From: Aquaspirillum sp. LM1
GTDB lineage: Bacteria; Pseudomonadota; Gammaproteobacteria; Burkholderiales; Aquaspirillaceae
NCBI RefSeq assembly: GCF_002002905.1
Contig: NZ_CP019509.1
Span: forward strand, 1,798,001 to 1,862,000
Length of the DNA: 64,000 bases
Direction of reading: 5' to 3'
Made by a program: the position numbers and the translations under genes. The stretch's first letter is position 1; every line of letters begins with the position of its first letter. Below, piece after piece: positions 46,437 to 55,211 of this stretch. Under the pieces are notes generated by a model. That model saw nothing but the letters and a program-made list of their open reading frames with translations. It was not told the origin of the DNA and did not search any database.

Positions 46437-47740
46437 TGGGCGACTGGCTCGGGCAGGTTTTTCAGCTGCAAGGCACCGGCTATGCCGCGCTGCCGCAGTT
46501 TCTCACCAGCCTGGGCATTGGCCTGCTGCTGGGGATAGAGCGCGAACGCAAGCAGGACCCACGCGCCGGGGTGCGCACCTTTGCCCTGGCCTGCCTGTTT
46601 GGCACGCTCAGCGGGCATATTGCCAGCCTGGCGGCATGGCCGCTGCTGCCGGTGGTGGGCCTGGCAGGGGTGGTGGCGCTGGCACTGGCGGCATACTGGC
46701 ACCCGGCCCACTGTGCCAGCCCGCCGGATTCCACCACACAAATTGCCCTGCTGCTGGCCTACTGTCTGGGCCTTCTGGTGCAGGCCGGCCCGGCGGAGCT
46801 GGCGGTGGCGCTGGCCATCATCGCCACCCTGCTGCTTTACCTGAAACCAGAGCTGTCTGGCCTGAGCCAGAAGCTCACCCGCCCGGATATCCTGGCCGTA
46901 CTGCAGTTTGGCGCGGTGTCGGCCATTATTTTGCCCATTCTGCCCAATCGGGCTTTTGGCCCGTATCAGGCGATTAACCCATATGAAATCTGGCTGATGG
47001 TGGTGCTGATTTCCGGGGTCAGCCTGACTGGCTATGTGGCGGTGCGCCTGTTTGGAGAAAAAGTGGGCGGCCCATTGCTGGGCCTGCTGGGTGGCATGGT
47101 GTCGTCCACCGCCACCAGCATGAGCTTTGCCCGCCAGGTGCGCGACGACGCCAAGGCGCTGCATTTGTCTGCCACGGTGATTCAGCTGGCCAATCTGGTG
47201 GTGTTTGTCCGGCTGGCGATTCTGGCCGGGCTGCTGGCCCCGCTGGCGCTGCCGGCGGTGTTGCCGCTGCTGGGCAGCGCCCTGGCTGGCGGGCTGCTGG
47301 CCACCGGGCTGGGCCATTTGCGCCATGGCTCGGGCAATGGCAGCCAGGACGGCGACGACGACGGCTTTACCCCGCACAATCCGGTGGAAATGCGCACCGC
47401 GCTGGTGTTTGGCGGCCTGTATGCGGTGGTCACGCTGGCCGCAGCAGCGCTGATGCACCAGTTTGGCTCCAGCGGCCTGTACGGCGTGGCGCTGGTGTCC
47501 GGGGTAACGGATGTTGATCCGATTTCATTGTCGGCGTTCAATCAGTTTGCCGATGGCCATCTAAGCGCCGGCCAGGTGGCCGCCACGCTGGCGCTGGCCT
47601 TGCTGACCAACAGCCTGTTCAAGTTTGGCATGGTGGCCAGCCTGGGCGGCAAGGCGCTGATGTGGCGCACCGCGCCGATGTTTGCCAGCTCGCTGGGGGC
47701 GATGTTGCTGTGCTGGGGCTGGCTGGCACAGCGGGGGTGA
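46436..47740 (+). CDS. MgtC/SapB-like membrane protein with DUF4010
   Basis: 434 residues with about a dozen hydrophobic helices. The N-terminal quarter has the MgtC signature GIGLLLGIERERKQDPRAG near residue 26; the remainder matches DUF4010 (GLLGGMVSSTATSMSFARQ near 220, LVSGVTDVDPISLS near 357). A histidine/aspartate-containing loop near 305-320 (GNGSQDGDDDGF) interrupts two helices. Function unknown; possibly ion or magnesium homeostasis. Translation is coupled to dxs through TGATG. Confidence 0.85.
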   Translation: MGDWLGQVFQLQGTGYAALPQFLTSLGIGLLLGIERERKQDPRAGVRTFALACLFGTLSGHIASLAAWPLLPVVGLAGVVALALAAYWHPAHCASPPDSTTQIALLLAYCLGLLVQAGPAELAVALAIIATLLLYLKPELSGLSQKLTRPDILAVLQFGAVSAIILPILPNRAFGPYQAINPYEIWLMVVLISGVSLTGYVAVRLFGEKVGGPLLGLLGGMVSSTATSMSFARQVRDDAKALHLSATVIQLANLVVFVRLAILAGLLAPLALPAVLPLLGSALAGGLLATGLGHLRHGSGNGSQDGDDDGFTPHNPVEMRTALVFGGLYAVVTLAAAALMHQFGSSGLYGVALVSGVTDVDPISLSAFNQFADGHLSAGQVAATLALALLTNSLFKFGMVASLGGKALMWRTAPMFASSLGAMLLCWGWLAQRG

Positions 47741-47770
47741 TAATTCCCTGGCGCGTTGTGTTCGCCGCGC

Positions 47771-49138
47771 TTATCCGCCCGAGCGACAATATTCCACCGC
47801 CTGCTCCAGCCGCTCCACGGTAATCACCTCCAGGCCGTCCAGCGCCTGACGCGGCGCGTTGGCCAGCGGCACAATCGCCCGCTTGAAACCCAGCTTGGCG
47901 GCTTCTTTCAGCCGCTCCTGGCCGTGCGCCACCGGGCGCACCTCACCGGCCAGGCCCACCTCGCCAAACACCACCAGCTTGTCCGGCAAGGGCCGATTGC
48001 GCAGCGACGACACAATGGCCAGCAGCACGGCCAGATCGGCTGCCGGCTCGCCAATGCGCACGCCGCCCACCGCGTTGATGAACACATCCTGATCAAAACA
48101 CGCCACCCCGGCGTGGCGATGCAGCACCGCCAGCAGCATGGCCAGCCGGTTTTGCTCCAGCCCCACCGACAGCCGGCGCGGCTGGCCGTGTGATTCGTCC
48201 ACCAGTGCCTGAATTTCCACCAGCAGCGGGCGGGTGCCTTCCATGGTTACCAGCACGCTGGAGCCGGGCACTTCGTCACGGTGGCTGGACAAAAAGATGG
48301 CCGAGGGGTTGGACACGCCTTTCAGCCCGCGCTCGGTCATGGCAAACACACCCAGTTCGTTGACCGCGCCAAAGCGGTTTTTGATGGCGCGGATCATGCG
48401 GAAGCTGGAATGGCTGTCACCCTCGAAATACAGCACGGTATCGACAATATGCTCCAGCACGCGCGGCCCGGCCAGCGCGCCTTCCTTGGTGACATGCCCC
48501 ACCAGGATCATGGTCACCCCGGTCTGCTTGGCCACCCGGGTCAGCTGGGCGGCGCATTCGCGCACCTGCGCCACCGAGCCGGGTGCCGAGTTGAGCATAT
48601 CGGTGTACACGGTCTGGATCGAGTCAATCACCACCACATCGGGGCGGTCGCCCTGCAAGGTGGCCAGCACCTGCTCCAGACGGATTTCCGCCAAGAGGCG
48701 TACCCGACCAGCGTCCACCGCCAGCCGCGAGGCGCGTAGTGCCACCTGCTGGGCAGATTCTTCACCGGTGACATACAGCACCTTGCGCCGCGCGCCCACG
48801 CTGGCCAGGGTTTGCAGCAGCAGGGTGGATTTGCCAATGCCAGGATCGCCGCCAATCAGGATCACCGCGCCATGCACCAGCCCGCCGCCCAGCACGCGGT
48901 CGAGTTCGTCGATGCCGGATGGCTCGCGCGGCACTTCCTCGGCCTGTACCTCGGCCAGCACCTGCACTTCGCTGGTCACCGCCAGCGCCTGAAAGCGGCT
49001 GTTGCCCGGTGGTGCCGGCGGGGCCTGCACGGTTTCGCTCAGGGTGTTCCAGCTGGTGCAGTGTGGGCACTGACCCTGCCACTTTGGGCTGATGCCGCCG
49101 CATTCGCTGCACACATAAATGGTTTTGGCTTTGGCCAT
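47771..49138 (-). CDS. radA: DNA repair protein RadA/Sms
   Basis: 455 residues. RadA helps branch migration and processing of recombination intermediates. N-terminal C4 zinc finger (CSECGG ... CPHC, residues 10-30), RecA-like core with Walker A GGDPGIGKST near 93, the RadA-specific KNRFG near 257 and a C-terminal Lon-protease-like domain. ATG 49138 chosen because the zinc finger begins there. It follows the hydrolase gene with TGACATG spacing. Confidence 0.95.
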   Translation of the reverse strand: MAKAKTIYVCSECGGISPKWQGQCPHCTSWNTLSETVQAPPAPPGNSRFQALAVTSEVQVLAEVQAEEVPREPSGIDELDRVLGGGLVHGAVILIGGDPGIGKSTLLLQTLASVGARRKVLYVTGEESAQQVALRASRLAVDAGRVRLLAEIRLEQVLATLQGDRPDVVVIDSIQTVYTDMLNSAPGSVAQVRECAAQLTRVAKQTGVTMILVGHVTKEGALAGPRVLEHIVDTVLYFEGDSHSSFRMIRAIKNRFGAVNELGVFAMTERGLKGVSNPSAIFLSSHRDEVPGSSVLVTMEGTRPLLVEIQALVDESHGQPRRLSVGLEQNRLAMLLAVLHRHAGVACFDQDVFINAVGGVRIGEPAADLAVLLAIVSSLRNRPLPDKLVVFGEVGLAGEVRPVAHGQERLKEAAKLGFKRAIVPLANAPRQALDGLEVITVERLEQAVEYCRSGG

Positions 49139-49139
49139 G

Positions 49140-50063
49140 TCAGTTCTCACTTCTGGCGTGCGCTGCGACGGGGTCGGCGCAGCGGGTGGGGGCCATAAAG
49201 CGCTCAATCGCCTGCGCCACCTGTTCCGGTTGTTCCTGCTGGACCATATGCCCGGAATCGTACACCGTCAGTTGCTCCAGGTCGGCAAAACAGGCGGCGC
49301 GTTCGGCCAGGCTGGCCTTGATCTTGCCGGTCAGCGGGTGATCGCTGGCCCCGCCGCCGATAATCCATTGCACCGGGCAGCGAATGGCCCGCCAGCATGC
49401 CTTGGCTTCTTCCAGCCGGTACAGCACCGGGTTGACCATCTTGTGCCGGGGGTCGGCCAGATGGCGGCGCACGCCGTTGGCGTCCAGCGCAGTCAGGTGC
49501 TCGGTGAGAAAGCGCGCCCGGTCGAGGGTCAGATGCGGGTTACGGCGAATCAGCCGGCTGGCAAAGTGTTCCGGGTCGGCCACCGGGGCAAAGCCGGGCG
49601 GCTGGGCGCATTCCTGCAGCCATTGCGCGTAGCGCTGCGGGGCCAGATCCGGGGTGAGGTCAAGCAGGCCAAAGCCGTCAATCGACACCAGCCGGCTGAC
49701 CCGCTCCGGGCGAATGCCGGCGTACATCATCGCCACCATGCCGCCCATGCTGTGCCCCACCAGCCGGACCGGGGCCTGCGGGCAGTAGTGCGCCAGCAGC
49801 GCATCCAGGTCGGCCAGGTAGTCAGGAAAATAATAGCTGCCGGCATTCCAGGCGCTCAGGCCAAAGCCGCGCCAGTCCGGGGCCAGCACATGCCAGTCGC
49901 GGCTGAAGGCGTCCACCACAAACTGGAAGGTGGGCGAAGCATCCATCCAGCCGTGCAGCATCCAGAGTTTGGGCGCATCGTCCCGGCCCCAGTGGCGCAC
50001 ATGGTAGGCGTGGCCACGGATGGACAGGATTTCCGAGCGCGATACAAGATGAGGGGTATACAT
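49140..50063 (-). CDS. Alpha/beta-hydrolase fold protein
   Basis: 307 residues from ATG 50063. LHGWMDASPTFQ near residue 35 (oxyanion region), nucleophile elbow VGHSMGGM near 102, Asp in an IGGGASDHP loop and catalytic His in DSGHMVQQEQP near 275 complete the triad. Close to serine-hydrolase/esterase-like proteins of unknown substrate (MhpC group). Co-directional with radA, separated from it by a single base. The open frame extends into the tRNA region and was trimmed. Confidence 0.85.
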   Translation of the reverse strand: MYTPHLVSRSEILSIRGHAYHVRHWGRDDAPKLWMLHGWMDASPTFQFVVDAFSRDWHVLAPDWRGFGLSAWNAGSYYFPDYLADLDALLAHYCPQAPVRLVGHSMGGMVAMMYAGIRPERVSRLVSIDGFGLLDLTPDLAPQRYAQWLQECAQPPGFAPVADPEHFASRLIRRNPHLTLDRARFLTEHLTALDANGVRRHLADPRHKMVNPVLYRLEEAKACWRAIRCPVQWIIGGGASDHPLTGKIKASLAERAACFADLEQLTVYDSGHMVQQEQPEQVAQAIERFMAPTRCADPVAAHARSEN

Positions 50064-50237
50064 GGCGGTGATTGTAATGGATGTTGCGATTCTCGCCACC
50101 AGGGCAATGACCTCTCCCAGCAAATGGTTAAACGGTTGGCCGGCACCAGAACGAGCCCCCATGCACGAGCCGGTAAAAAATTTGGCAAAACCCCCTTGCC
50201 AAACCCCATCACCCCGCCTATAATGCGCATCTCTTTT

Positions 50238-50327
50238 GGAGAGATGCCGGAGCGGCTAAACGGCCCTGACTCGAAATCAGTGGGGGACGCAAGTCCCACT
50301 AGGGTTCGAATCCCTATCTCTCCGCCA
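50238..50327 (+). tRNA. tRNA-Ser (anticodon CGA)
   Basis: Acceptor stem GGAGAGA pairs with TCTCTCC; D arm, anticodon stem CTGA/TCAG with loop CTCGAAA (anticodon CGA), a long variable arm (GGGGGACGCAAGTCCC) characteristic of tRNA-Ser, and T arm AGGGTTCGAATCCCT. Discriminator G is followed by an encoded CCA (50325-50327). Confidence 0.97.
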
Positions 50328-50337
50328 GATACAAGCA

Positions 50338-50367
50338 AAAGGCCCTGATTCTGTCAGGGCTTTTTGC
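50338..50367 (+). terminator. Rho-independent terminator of tRNA-Ser
   Basis: GCCCTGA and TCAGGGC form a stem around TTCTG, followed by TTTTTGCTTTTT. It lies directly after the tRNA and before rlmJ. Confidence 0.85.
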
Positions 50368-50445
50368 TTTTTCGGGTTGTTTGTCCCATATTCCCCCCAG
50401 CCGGGCCTGCCGCCAGGGCAGGGCGGTCAGACCAGGGGTTGCGCC

Positions 50446-51288
50446 ATGCTCAGTTATCGTCATGCCTTTCATGCCGGCAATCACGCCGATGTCCTCAAGC
50501 ACTGGGTGCAAATCCTGCTGCTGACGCACCTGGGCCACAAAGACAAGCCCTACTGGTATATCGACACCCACGCCGGTGCCGGCGCGTATGCGCTGGACAG
50601 TGGCTACGCCAGCAAGAACGCCGAGTTCGACACCGGTATTGGCCGCCTGTGGACGCGCGATGACCTGCCGGCCACGCTGGCCGAATACGTGGCGCTGGTG
50701 CGCCAGTTCAATCCGGATGGCGCGCTGCGCGCCTACCCCGGCTCACCAATGGTGGCGCAGCGCTGCCTGCGTCCCAGCGACCGCATGCGCCTGTTTGAAC
50801 TGCACAGCACCGACCACGGCCTGCTGGCCGGCAACTTTGCCGACGCCCATCGTCAGGTGCGGGTGGAACACACCGACGGCTTTGAAGGCATCAAGGCCGT
50901 GCTGCCGCCGCCGCCGCGCCGGGCGCTGGTGCTGATCGACCCCCCCTATGAAGACAAACGCGACTACGCCCGCGTGGTGACCAGCCTGAAAGAAGCGCTC
51001 AAACGCTTTGCCACCGGCTGCTACGCGGTGTGGTATCCGCAACTGCAACGGCTGGAATCGCGCGATTTGCCGGAAAAACTCAAGCTGCTCGGGGTGGACT
51101 GGCTGCATGTCAGCCTGTCGGTGCAACGCCCCTCGGACAACGGCTTTGGCATGCACGGCAGTGGCATGTTTGTGCTCAACCCGCCCTGGACCCTGCCCGA
51201 CACGCTGAACACCGCCCTGCCTTATCTGGTTGAGGTGCTGGGCCAGGATCGCGGCGCGCGGTATACGCTGGAGTGGGAGATCCGCTAA
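50446..51288 (+). CDS. rlmJ: 23S rRNA (adenine-2030-N6)-methyltransferase RlmJ
   Basis: 280 residues, the E. coli RlmJ length. Start MLSYRHAFHAGNHADVLKH is the conserved N-terminus; substrate-binding segment YIDTHAGAGAYAL near 45 is motif I for S-adenosylmethionine and LIDPPYED near 163 is the DPPY catalytic motif of N6-adenine methyltransferases. Housekeeping ribosome modification; single gene between the tRNA and the MATE gene. Confidence 0.95.
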   Translation: MLSYRHAFHAGNHADVLKHWVQILLLTHLGHKDKPYWYIDTHAGAGAYALDSGYASKNAEFDTGIGRLWTRDDLPATLAEYVALVRQFNPDGALRAYPGSPMVAQRCLRPSDRMRLFELHSTDHGLLAGNFADAHRQVRVEHTDGFEGIKAVLPPPPRRALVLIDPPYEDKRDYARVVTSLKEALKRFATGCYAVWYPQLQRLESRDLPEKLKLLGVDWLHVSLSVQRPSDNGFGMHGSGMFVLNPPWTLPDTLNTALPYLVEVLGQDRGARYTLEWEIR

Positions 51289-51450
51289 TCCGGCGGGCAC
51301 CCGCTGACGAATCTTGCCGGCAGCCTGAACCGCCTGACGGCTGAAGCACTCCGCGCCGTCCCGGCGCTTTCCCCGCCGGCCCCCTCCCCGGTATACTCAA
51401 GCGTTTTGTCCGTCCGGGTTCACCGGGCGGCCACAGGCTGATCCAAACGT

Positions 51451-52857
51451 ATGTTCTTCTCTTCCCCATCACGCCGCGCTGCGGTGCGGGCCGAAACCCA
51501 CGCCCTGCTGGCGCTGGCCTTGCCAATCATGATTGCCCAGCTGGCGTACACCGCCACCGGCTTTGTTGATACGGTGATGTCGGGCCGGCTGGGGGCCGAC
51601 GCGCTGGCAGCGGTGTCGATTGGCTCGGCCATCATGATCACCGTGTATATCACCCTCAGCGGCGTGGTCACCGCGCTCAACCCGCTGGTGGCCCATCAGA
51701 TAGGTGCCGGTCAGCACGCCCAGGTGGGCGGCCAGGTGCGCCAGGGGCTGTGGACGGCGCTGGCGTGCGGCCTGCTGGGCACCGGGGTGATGCTGGCCGC
51801 AGGCGAATGGGTGGCGCGCGGCATGCAGCTGGAGCCCGCCGTGGCCCAGGCCGCGCAAGGCTATTTGATTGGCGCGGCACTGGGCATGCCGGCGGCGCTG
51901 GTGTACCGGGCACTGCACGCCTATTCATCCGCCGTGGGCCAGGCCCGCCCGATCATGGTCATCAGCCTGGTGGCGCTGGCGCTGAACATCCCGCTCAACT
52001 ACATCCTGATGTACGGCAAGCTTGGCCTGCCGGCACTGGGCGGGGCGGGCAGCGGCTGGGCCACTGGCCTGGTGTTCTGGTTCAGCTCCCTGGCGCTGGC
52101 CGGCTGGGTACGCTGGCGGCCCGCCTACCAGCGCTATGCTGTGTGGCAGCGCTGGGACTGGCCGCACGGCGCGGCGCAGCGCGCCATTCTCAAGCTGGGC
52201 GTGCCGATTGCCCTGTCGTATTTTGTTGAAGTCAGCGCGTTTACCTCGGTGGCGCTGCTGATTGCCAAGCTGGGTGCCAAAACCGTGGCCAGCCATCAGG
52301 TGGTGATCAACTTCACCAGCCTGCTGTACATGATTCCGCAAAGCCTGGGCGCGGCGTTGTCGGTGCGCGTGGGCCACGCCGTTGGCGCAGGCAACTATGT
52401 CGCCGCCCGCTTCAACAGCCAGATTGGCCTGTGGCTGGGTTGTGCGGTGGCATTGCTGGCATCGCTGACGGTGTTCGGCCTGCGCGACAGCGTTGCCGGC
52501 ATGTACAGCACCGACGCCAGCGTGGTGGCCATGGCCGCCAGCCTGCTGGCGTTTGCTGCCGTGTTCCAGCTGGCCGACGCCATGCAGACCATCGCCTCCG
52601 GCGCGTTGCGCGGCTACAAGCTGACCACCGTGCCGATGATAATCCACACCGTATCGTTCTGGGGCATTGGCCTGGGCTTGGGCATCTGGCTGGGCCTGAG
52701 CGAAGGCCCGCTGCCCGGCGGCTGGCAGCGCCCGCTGGGCGCGTATGGTTTCTGGGCGGCGCTGACCCTGAGCATTCTGCTGGCCGCCATCCTGCTGCTG
52801 GCGCTGCTGCGCCACGAAAGCCGTCGCCGCCTGCCCTGCCCCCGACCGAAAGCCTGA
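51451..52857 (+). CDS. MATE-family multidrug/sodium antiporter (NorM-like)
   Basis: 468 residues with 12 hydrophobic helices in two six-helix bundles. Motifs: LALALPIMIAQLAYTATGFVD near residue 22, PLVAHQIGAG near 85 and the repeat-2 counterpart LGAALSVRVGHAVGAGNY near 300. Members export cationic drugs in exchange for Na+ or H+. Three bases separate its stop from murB. A TATACT -10-like box lies near 51393. Confidence 0.9.
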   Translation: MFFSSPSRRAAVRAETHALLALALPIMIAQLAYTATGFVDTVMSGRLGADALAAVSIGSAIMITVYITLSGVVTALNPLVAHQIGAGQHAQVGGQVRQGLWTALACGLLGTGVMLAAGEWVARGMQLEPAVAQAAQGYLIGAALGMPAALVYRALHAYSSAVGQARPIMVISLVALALNIPLNYILMYGKLGLPALGGAGSGWATGLVFWFSSLALAGWVRWRPAYQRYAVWQRWDWPHGAAQRAILKLGVPIALSYFVEVSAFTSVALLIAKLGAKTVASHQVVINFTSLLYMIPQSLGAALSVRVGHAVGAGNYVAARFNSQIGLWLGCAVALLASLTVFGLRDSVAGMYSTDASVVAMAASLLAFAAVFQLADAMQTIASGALRGYKLTTVPMIIHTVSFWGIGLGLGIWLGLSEGPLPGGWQRPLGAYGFWAALTLSILLAAILLLALLRHESRRRLPCPRPKA

Positions 52858-52860
52858 CCG

Positions 52861-53883
52861 ATGACCGGATTTTTTCATGAGCATGTGGCGCTGACCGCGC
52901 TCAACACCTTGGGCATTGTCGCCCACGCCCGCCGGCTGGCGGTGCTGCGCGACGAAGCCCAGCTGCCCACCCTGCTGGCCGATGGCGACTTCTGCCACGG
53001 CCCCCGGCTGATCCTGGGCGGCGGCAGCAATCTGCTGATCACCCAGCCCGAGGTGAACGCCAGCGTGCTGCAACTGGCCACCCAGGGCATTCAGCTGGTT
53101 GCCGATGACGGCCATCACGTGCTGATCGACGTGGCCGGCGGCGAGCCCTGGCACCGCACCGTGCGCCACACCCTGGAACAGGGCTGGTATGGCCTGGAAA
53201 ACCTGTCGCTGATTCCTGGCACGGTGGGTGCCAGCCCAATCCAGAACATCGGCGCTTACGGCGTGGAAGTGCAAGACCGCCTGCATTCACTGCGCGCGCT
53301 GTCGCTGCCGGAGGGCAAGATGCATGTGTTCAGCCGCGACGACTGCCAGTTTGGCTACCGCGACAGCCTGTTCAAGCAGCAAGCCGGACGCTGGCTGGTG
53401 CTGAGCGTGCGCCTGAGCCTGAGCCGCCAGCCCGGCGCGCTGACCCTGTACGGCGATATCCGCCAGGCGCTGGAGCAGGACGGCATTGCCCAGCCCACCC
53501 CGCTGGATGTGTCCAATGCGGTGATGCGCATCCGCCAGGCCAAACTGCCCGACCCAGCTACCCTGGGCAACGCCGGCAGCTTTTTCAAAAACCCGGTGGT
53601 GGATGCCCAGCACGCCGCCCGCCTGCTGGCCGACCACCCCGACCTGCCGCACTACCCGCAGGCTGATGGCCAGGTCAAACTGGCCGCCGGCTGGCTGATT
53701 GACCGCGCCGGCTGGAAAGGCCGCCGCCTGGGCCCTGCCGGGGTACACGACCGTCAGGCACTGGTGCTGGTCAACCATGGCGGTGCCACCGGGGCGGATA
53801 TCCTGGCACTGGCCAGCGCAATACAAGCGGCGGTGTGGGCACATTATGCGGTGACGCTGGAACGGGAGCCGGTGACGGTGTAG
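52861..53883 (+). CDS. murB: UDP-N-acetylenolpyruvoylglucosamine reductase
   Basis: 340 residues, NADPH- and FAD-dependent reductase completing UDP-MurNAc in peptidoglycan synthesis. FAD-binding segment LGGGSNLLI near residue 42, LSLIPGTVGASPIQNIGAYG near 118 and the catalytic serine motif GNAGSFFKNP near 238; type I MurB length. Its last 79 bases are repeated 4.5 kb downstream at 58294-58372, marking the border of an accessory island. Confidence 0.96.
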   Translation: MTGFFHEHVALTALNTLGIVAHARRLAVLRDEAQLPTLLADGDFCHGPRLILGGGSNLLITQPEVNASVLQLATQGIQLVADDGHHVLIDVAGGEPWHRTVRHTLEQGWYGLENLSLIPGTVGASPIQNIGAYGVEVQDRLHSLRALSLPEGKMHVFSRDDCQFGYRDSLFKQQAGRWLVLSVRLSLSRQPGALTLYGDIRQALEQDGIAQPTPLDVSNAVMRIRQAKLPDPATLGNAGSFFKNPVVDAQHAARLLADHPDLPHYPQADGQVKLAAGWLIDRAGWKGRRLGPAGVHDRQALVLVNHGGATGADILALASAIQAAVWAHYAVTLEREPVTV

Positions 53884-53887
53884 TGCG
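53809..53887 (+). repeat. Direct repeat (left copy): 3' end of murB
   Basis: 79 bp, identical at 77 positions to 58294-58372 in the same orientation, covering the murB C-terminal codons and stop. The two copies bracket the region with the RNA ligase, PIN, ATPase and TnpB genes. Confidence 0.85.
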
Positions 53888-53973
53888 TGGGGCAACGCGC
53901 TTGCGTTTGGCTTTTTTGGGCCATACATGCTGGACATTCGCGAAAGATGGCGTTGGCTGCTGCAATGTGATGG

Positions 53974-54663
53974 TTACCCTGAACGGGCAAAATCCACGCG
54001 ATTCCATTCAATTGCCCGCCGCTGCCAATGTGCGTCAATCGCCTGAGTGAAGTCCGGGCGCACCAGCTTGGCGCGCGCCTCGCACCACAAGGCGGACTCC
54101 TGGCGCACCACCACGCCTTCCAGCGGCCCTGGCCGATAACGGCTGGGCTGATCCAACAATTGCCGCAAGGCCGCCAGCGTGGTCTGGCCATGCGCCCGCT
54201 GTGGCGTGGTCACCAGCCCAGCCGTCGTGGCCAATGCATTGCGTCGCGGCACACTCCAAAAACGGCCAGCGGCGCGGTCGTAGACATCAAACAGCAAAAA
54301 CCAGTCTGGCAAGGCCGGATAATCCAGTGAATGCCGGGCGGCGCACCACTCGCCAAACAGGATCAAATCTGGCATCAGCACCCCCTGCAGTGCCAGGCCA
54401 TGCAAGGCCAGCCAGGCCGGCAAGCGGGCAAACTGTCCGGCATGCGGGTCAGCCAGATACTGCCCCCGGTTTTGCGCGCGCAACTCGCCGTCCAGTGCCA
54501 AGGAAAACCCCAGATTGGCACCATCCAGTTTTTCTTCCACCACTACCTCGCCCGCCAGCAAAGCTTGGGCTTGCGCGGCGGACAGCACTTTGTCATCGCG
54601 CGGCGAACCCGCGCCCAGCCAGGTCAGATGAGGGATGTGGGGGAAGCGGAAGAAGTCGGGCAT
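53974..54663 (-). CDS. RNA ligase-family nucleotidyltransferase (minimal ATP-dependent ligase)
   Basis: 229 residues. Covalent nucleotidyltransferase motifs of RNA ligases are all present: motif I EEKLDGANLG (Lys44 is the expected AMP acceptor), motif III FGEWCA with IIIa FLLFDVYD near 145, motif IV EGVVVRQ near 199 and motif V AKLVRPDF near 213. It is only the catalytic core, with no OB-fold or extra C-terminal domain, as in Rnl2/Rnl5-like minimal ligases. It should join RNA ends (5'-phosphate and 3'-hydroxyl). It starts 5 bp after the PIN gene, as third gene of the ATPase-PIN-ligase operon. The physical pairing with a nuclease suggests RNA repair or self-protection; this is inference. Confidence 0.82.
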   Translation of the reverse strand: MPDFFRFPHIPHLTWLGAGSPRDDKVLSAAQAQALLAGEVVVEEKLDGANLGFSLALDGELRAQNRGQYLADPHAGQFARLPAWLALHGLALQGVLMPDLILFGEWCAARHSLDYPALPDWFLLFDVYDRAAGRFWSVPRRNALATTAGLVTTPQRAHGQTTLAALRQLLDQPSRYRPGPLEGVVVRQESALWCEARAKLVRPDFTQAIDAHWQRRAIEWNRVDFARSG

Positions 54664-54668
54664 GGTTT

Positions 54669-55211
54669 TCAGGATAATGGTCGTGATTGGCGTTGTTTTT
54701 TCTCAGCGTGTTTTTGACGTGACCAGGCTTCGATAATTGGCTCCAGCAATACTTGATGCTGATACAGAGCATTCTCCCAATCATGCCAATCGGTATCGCC
54801 CGCAAACGCCACACACCCTTCGCCATACAACACATGGGCTGCCAAAGCCGCTGCCACCATTTTTCTGTCTGCGGGGTCATGCACCAGCGCTAAAGTGGGC
54901 GGCAAGAGGCCATGCCCGTCAGCGTCATAATCCACAGGCACAGGGTCTACGGCACACGTGCTCCATTTGTGTTGAACTACTTGACGGCCAAAATCATTGA
55001 AGCCAAGTTTATTCTGGTATTCGTCAAAAATCCTTTCAGCATCATCCAGCACCAAATGCGCTGAACTTTGCTGAAACTGATCCAGCCAACACCACACCTG
55101 CTCACGCAGCACCGGATCAGTCGGCGTGGCATCAATATCTTTGGGATGCAGCGGGTCTGCCGCGCTGGCGGCGATGAGCACGTTGGTGTCCACCACATAG
55201 CGCGCTCTCAT
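54669..55211 (-). CDS. PIN-domain ribonuclease-like protein
   Basis: 180 residues. The PIN fold's acidic site is visible: Asp8 in VVDTNVLI, Glu64 in RIFDEY, Asp112/Asp115 in HDPADRKMVAAAL and Asp139/Asp141 in AGDTDW, which would bind two metal ions for RNA cleavage. Larger than a VapC toxin (about 130 residues), with an insert of about 40 residues after the first strand. Its ATG overlaps the ATPase stop (ATGA), so the two are coupled; no VapB-like antitoxin is present. Second gene of the operon with the RNA ligase. Confidence 0.8.
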   Translation of the reverse strand: MRARYVVDTNVLIAASAADPLHPKDIDATPTDPVLREQVWCWLDQFQQSSAHLVLDDAERIFDEYQNKLGFNDFGRQVVQHKWSTCAVDPVPVDYDADGHGLLPPTLALVHDPADRKMVAAALAAHVLYGEGCVAFAGDTDWHDWENALYQHQVLLEPIIEAWSRQKHAEKKQRQSRPLS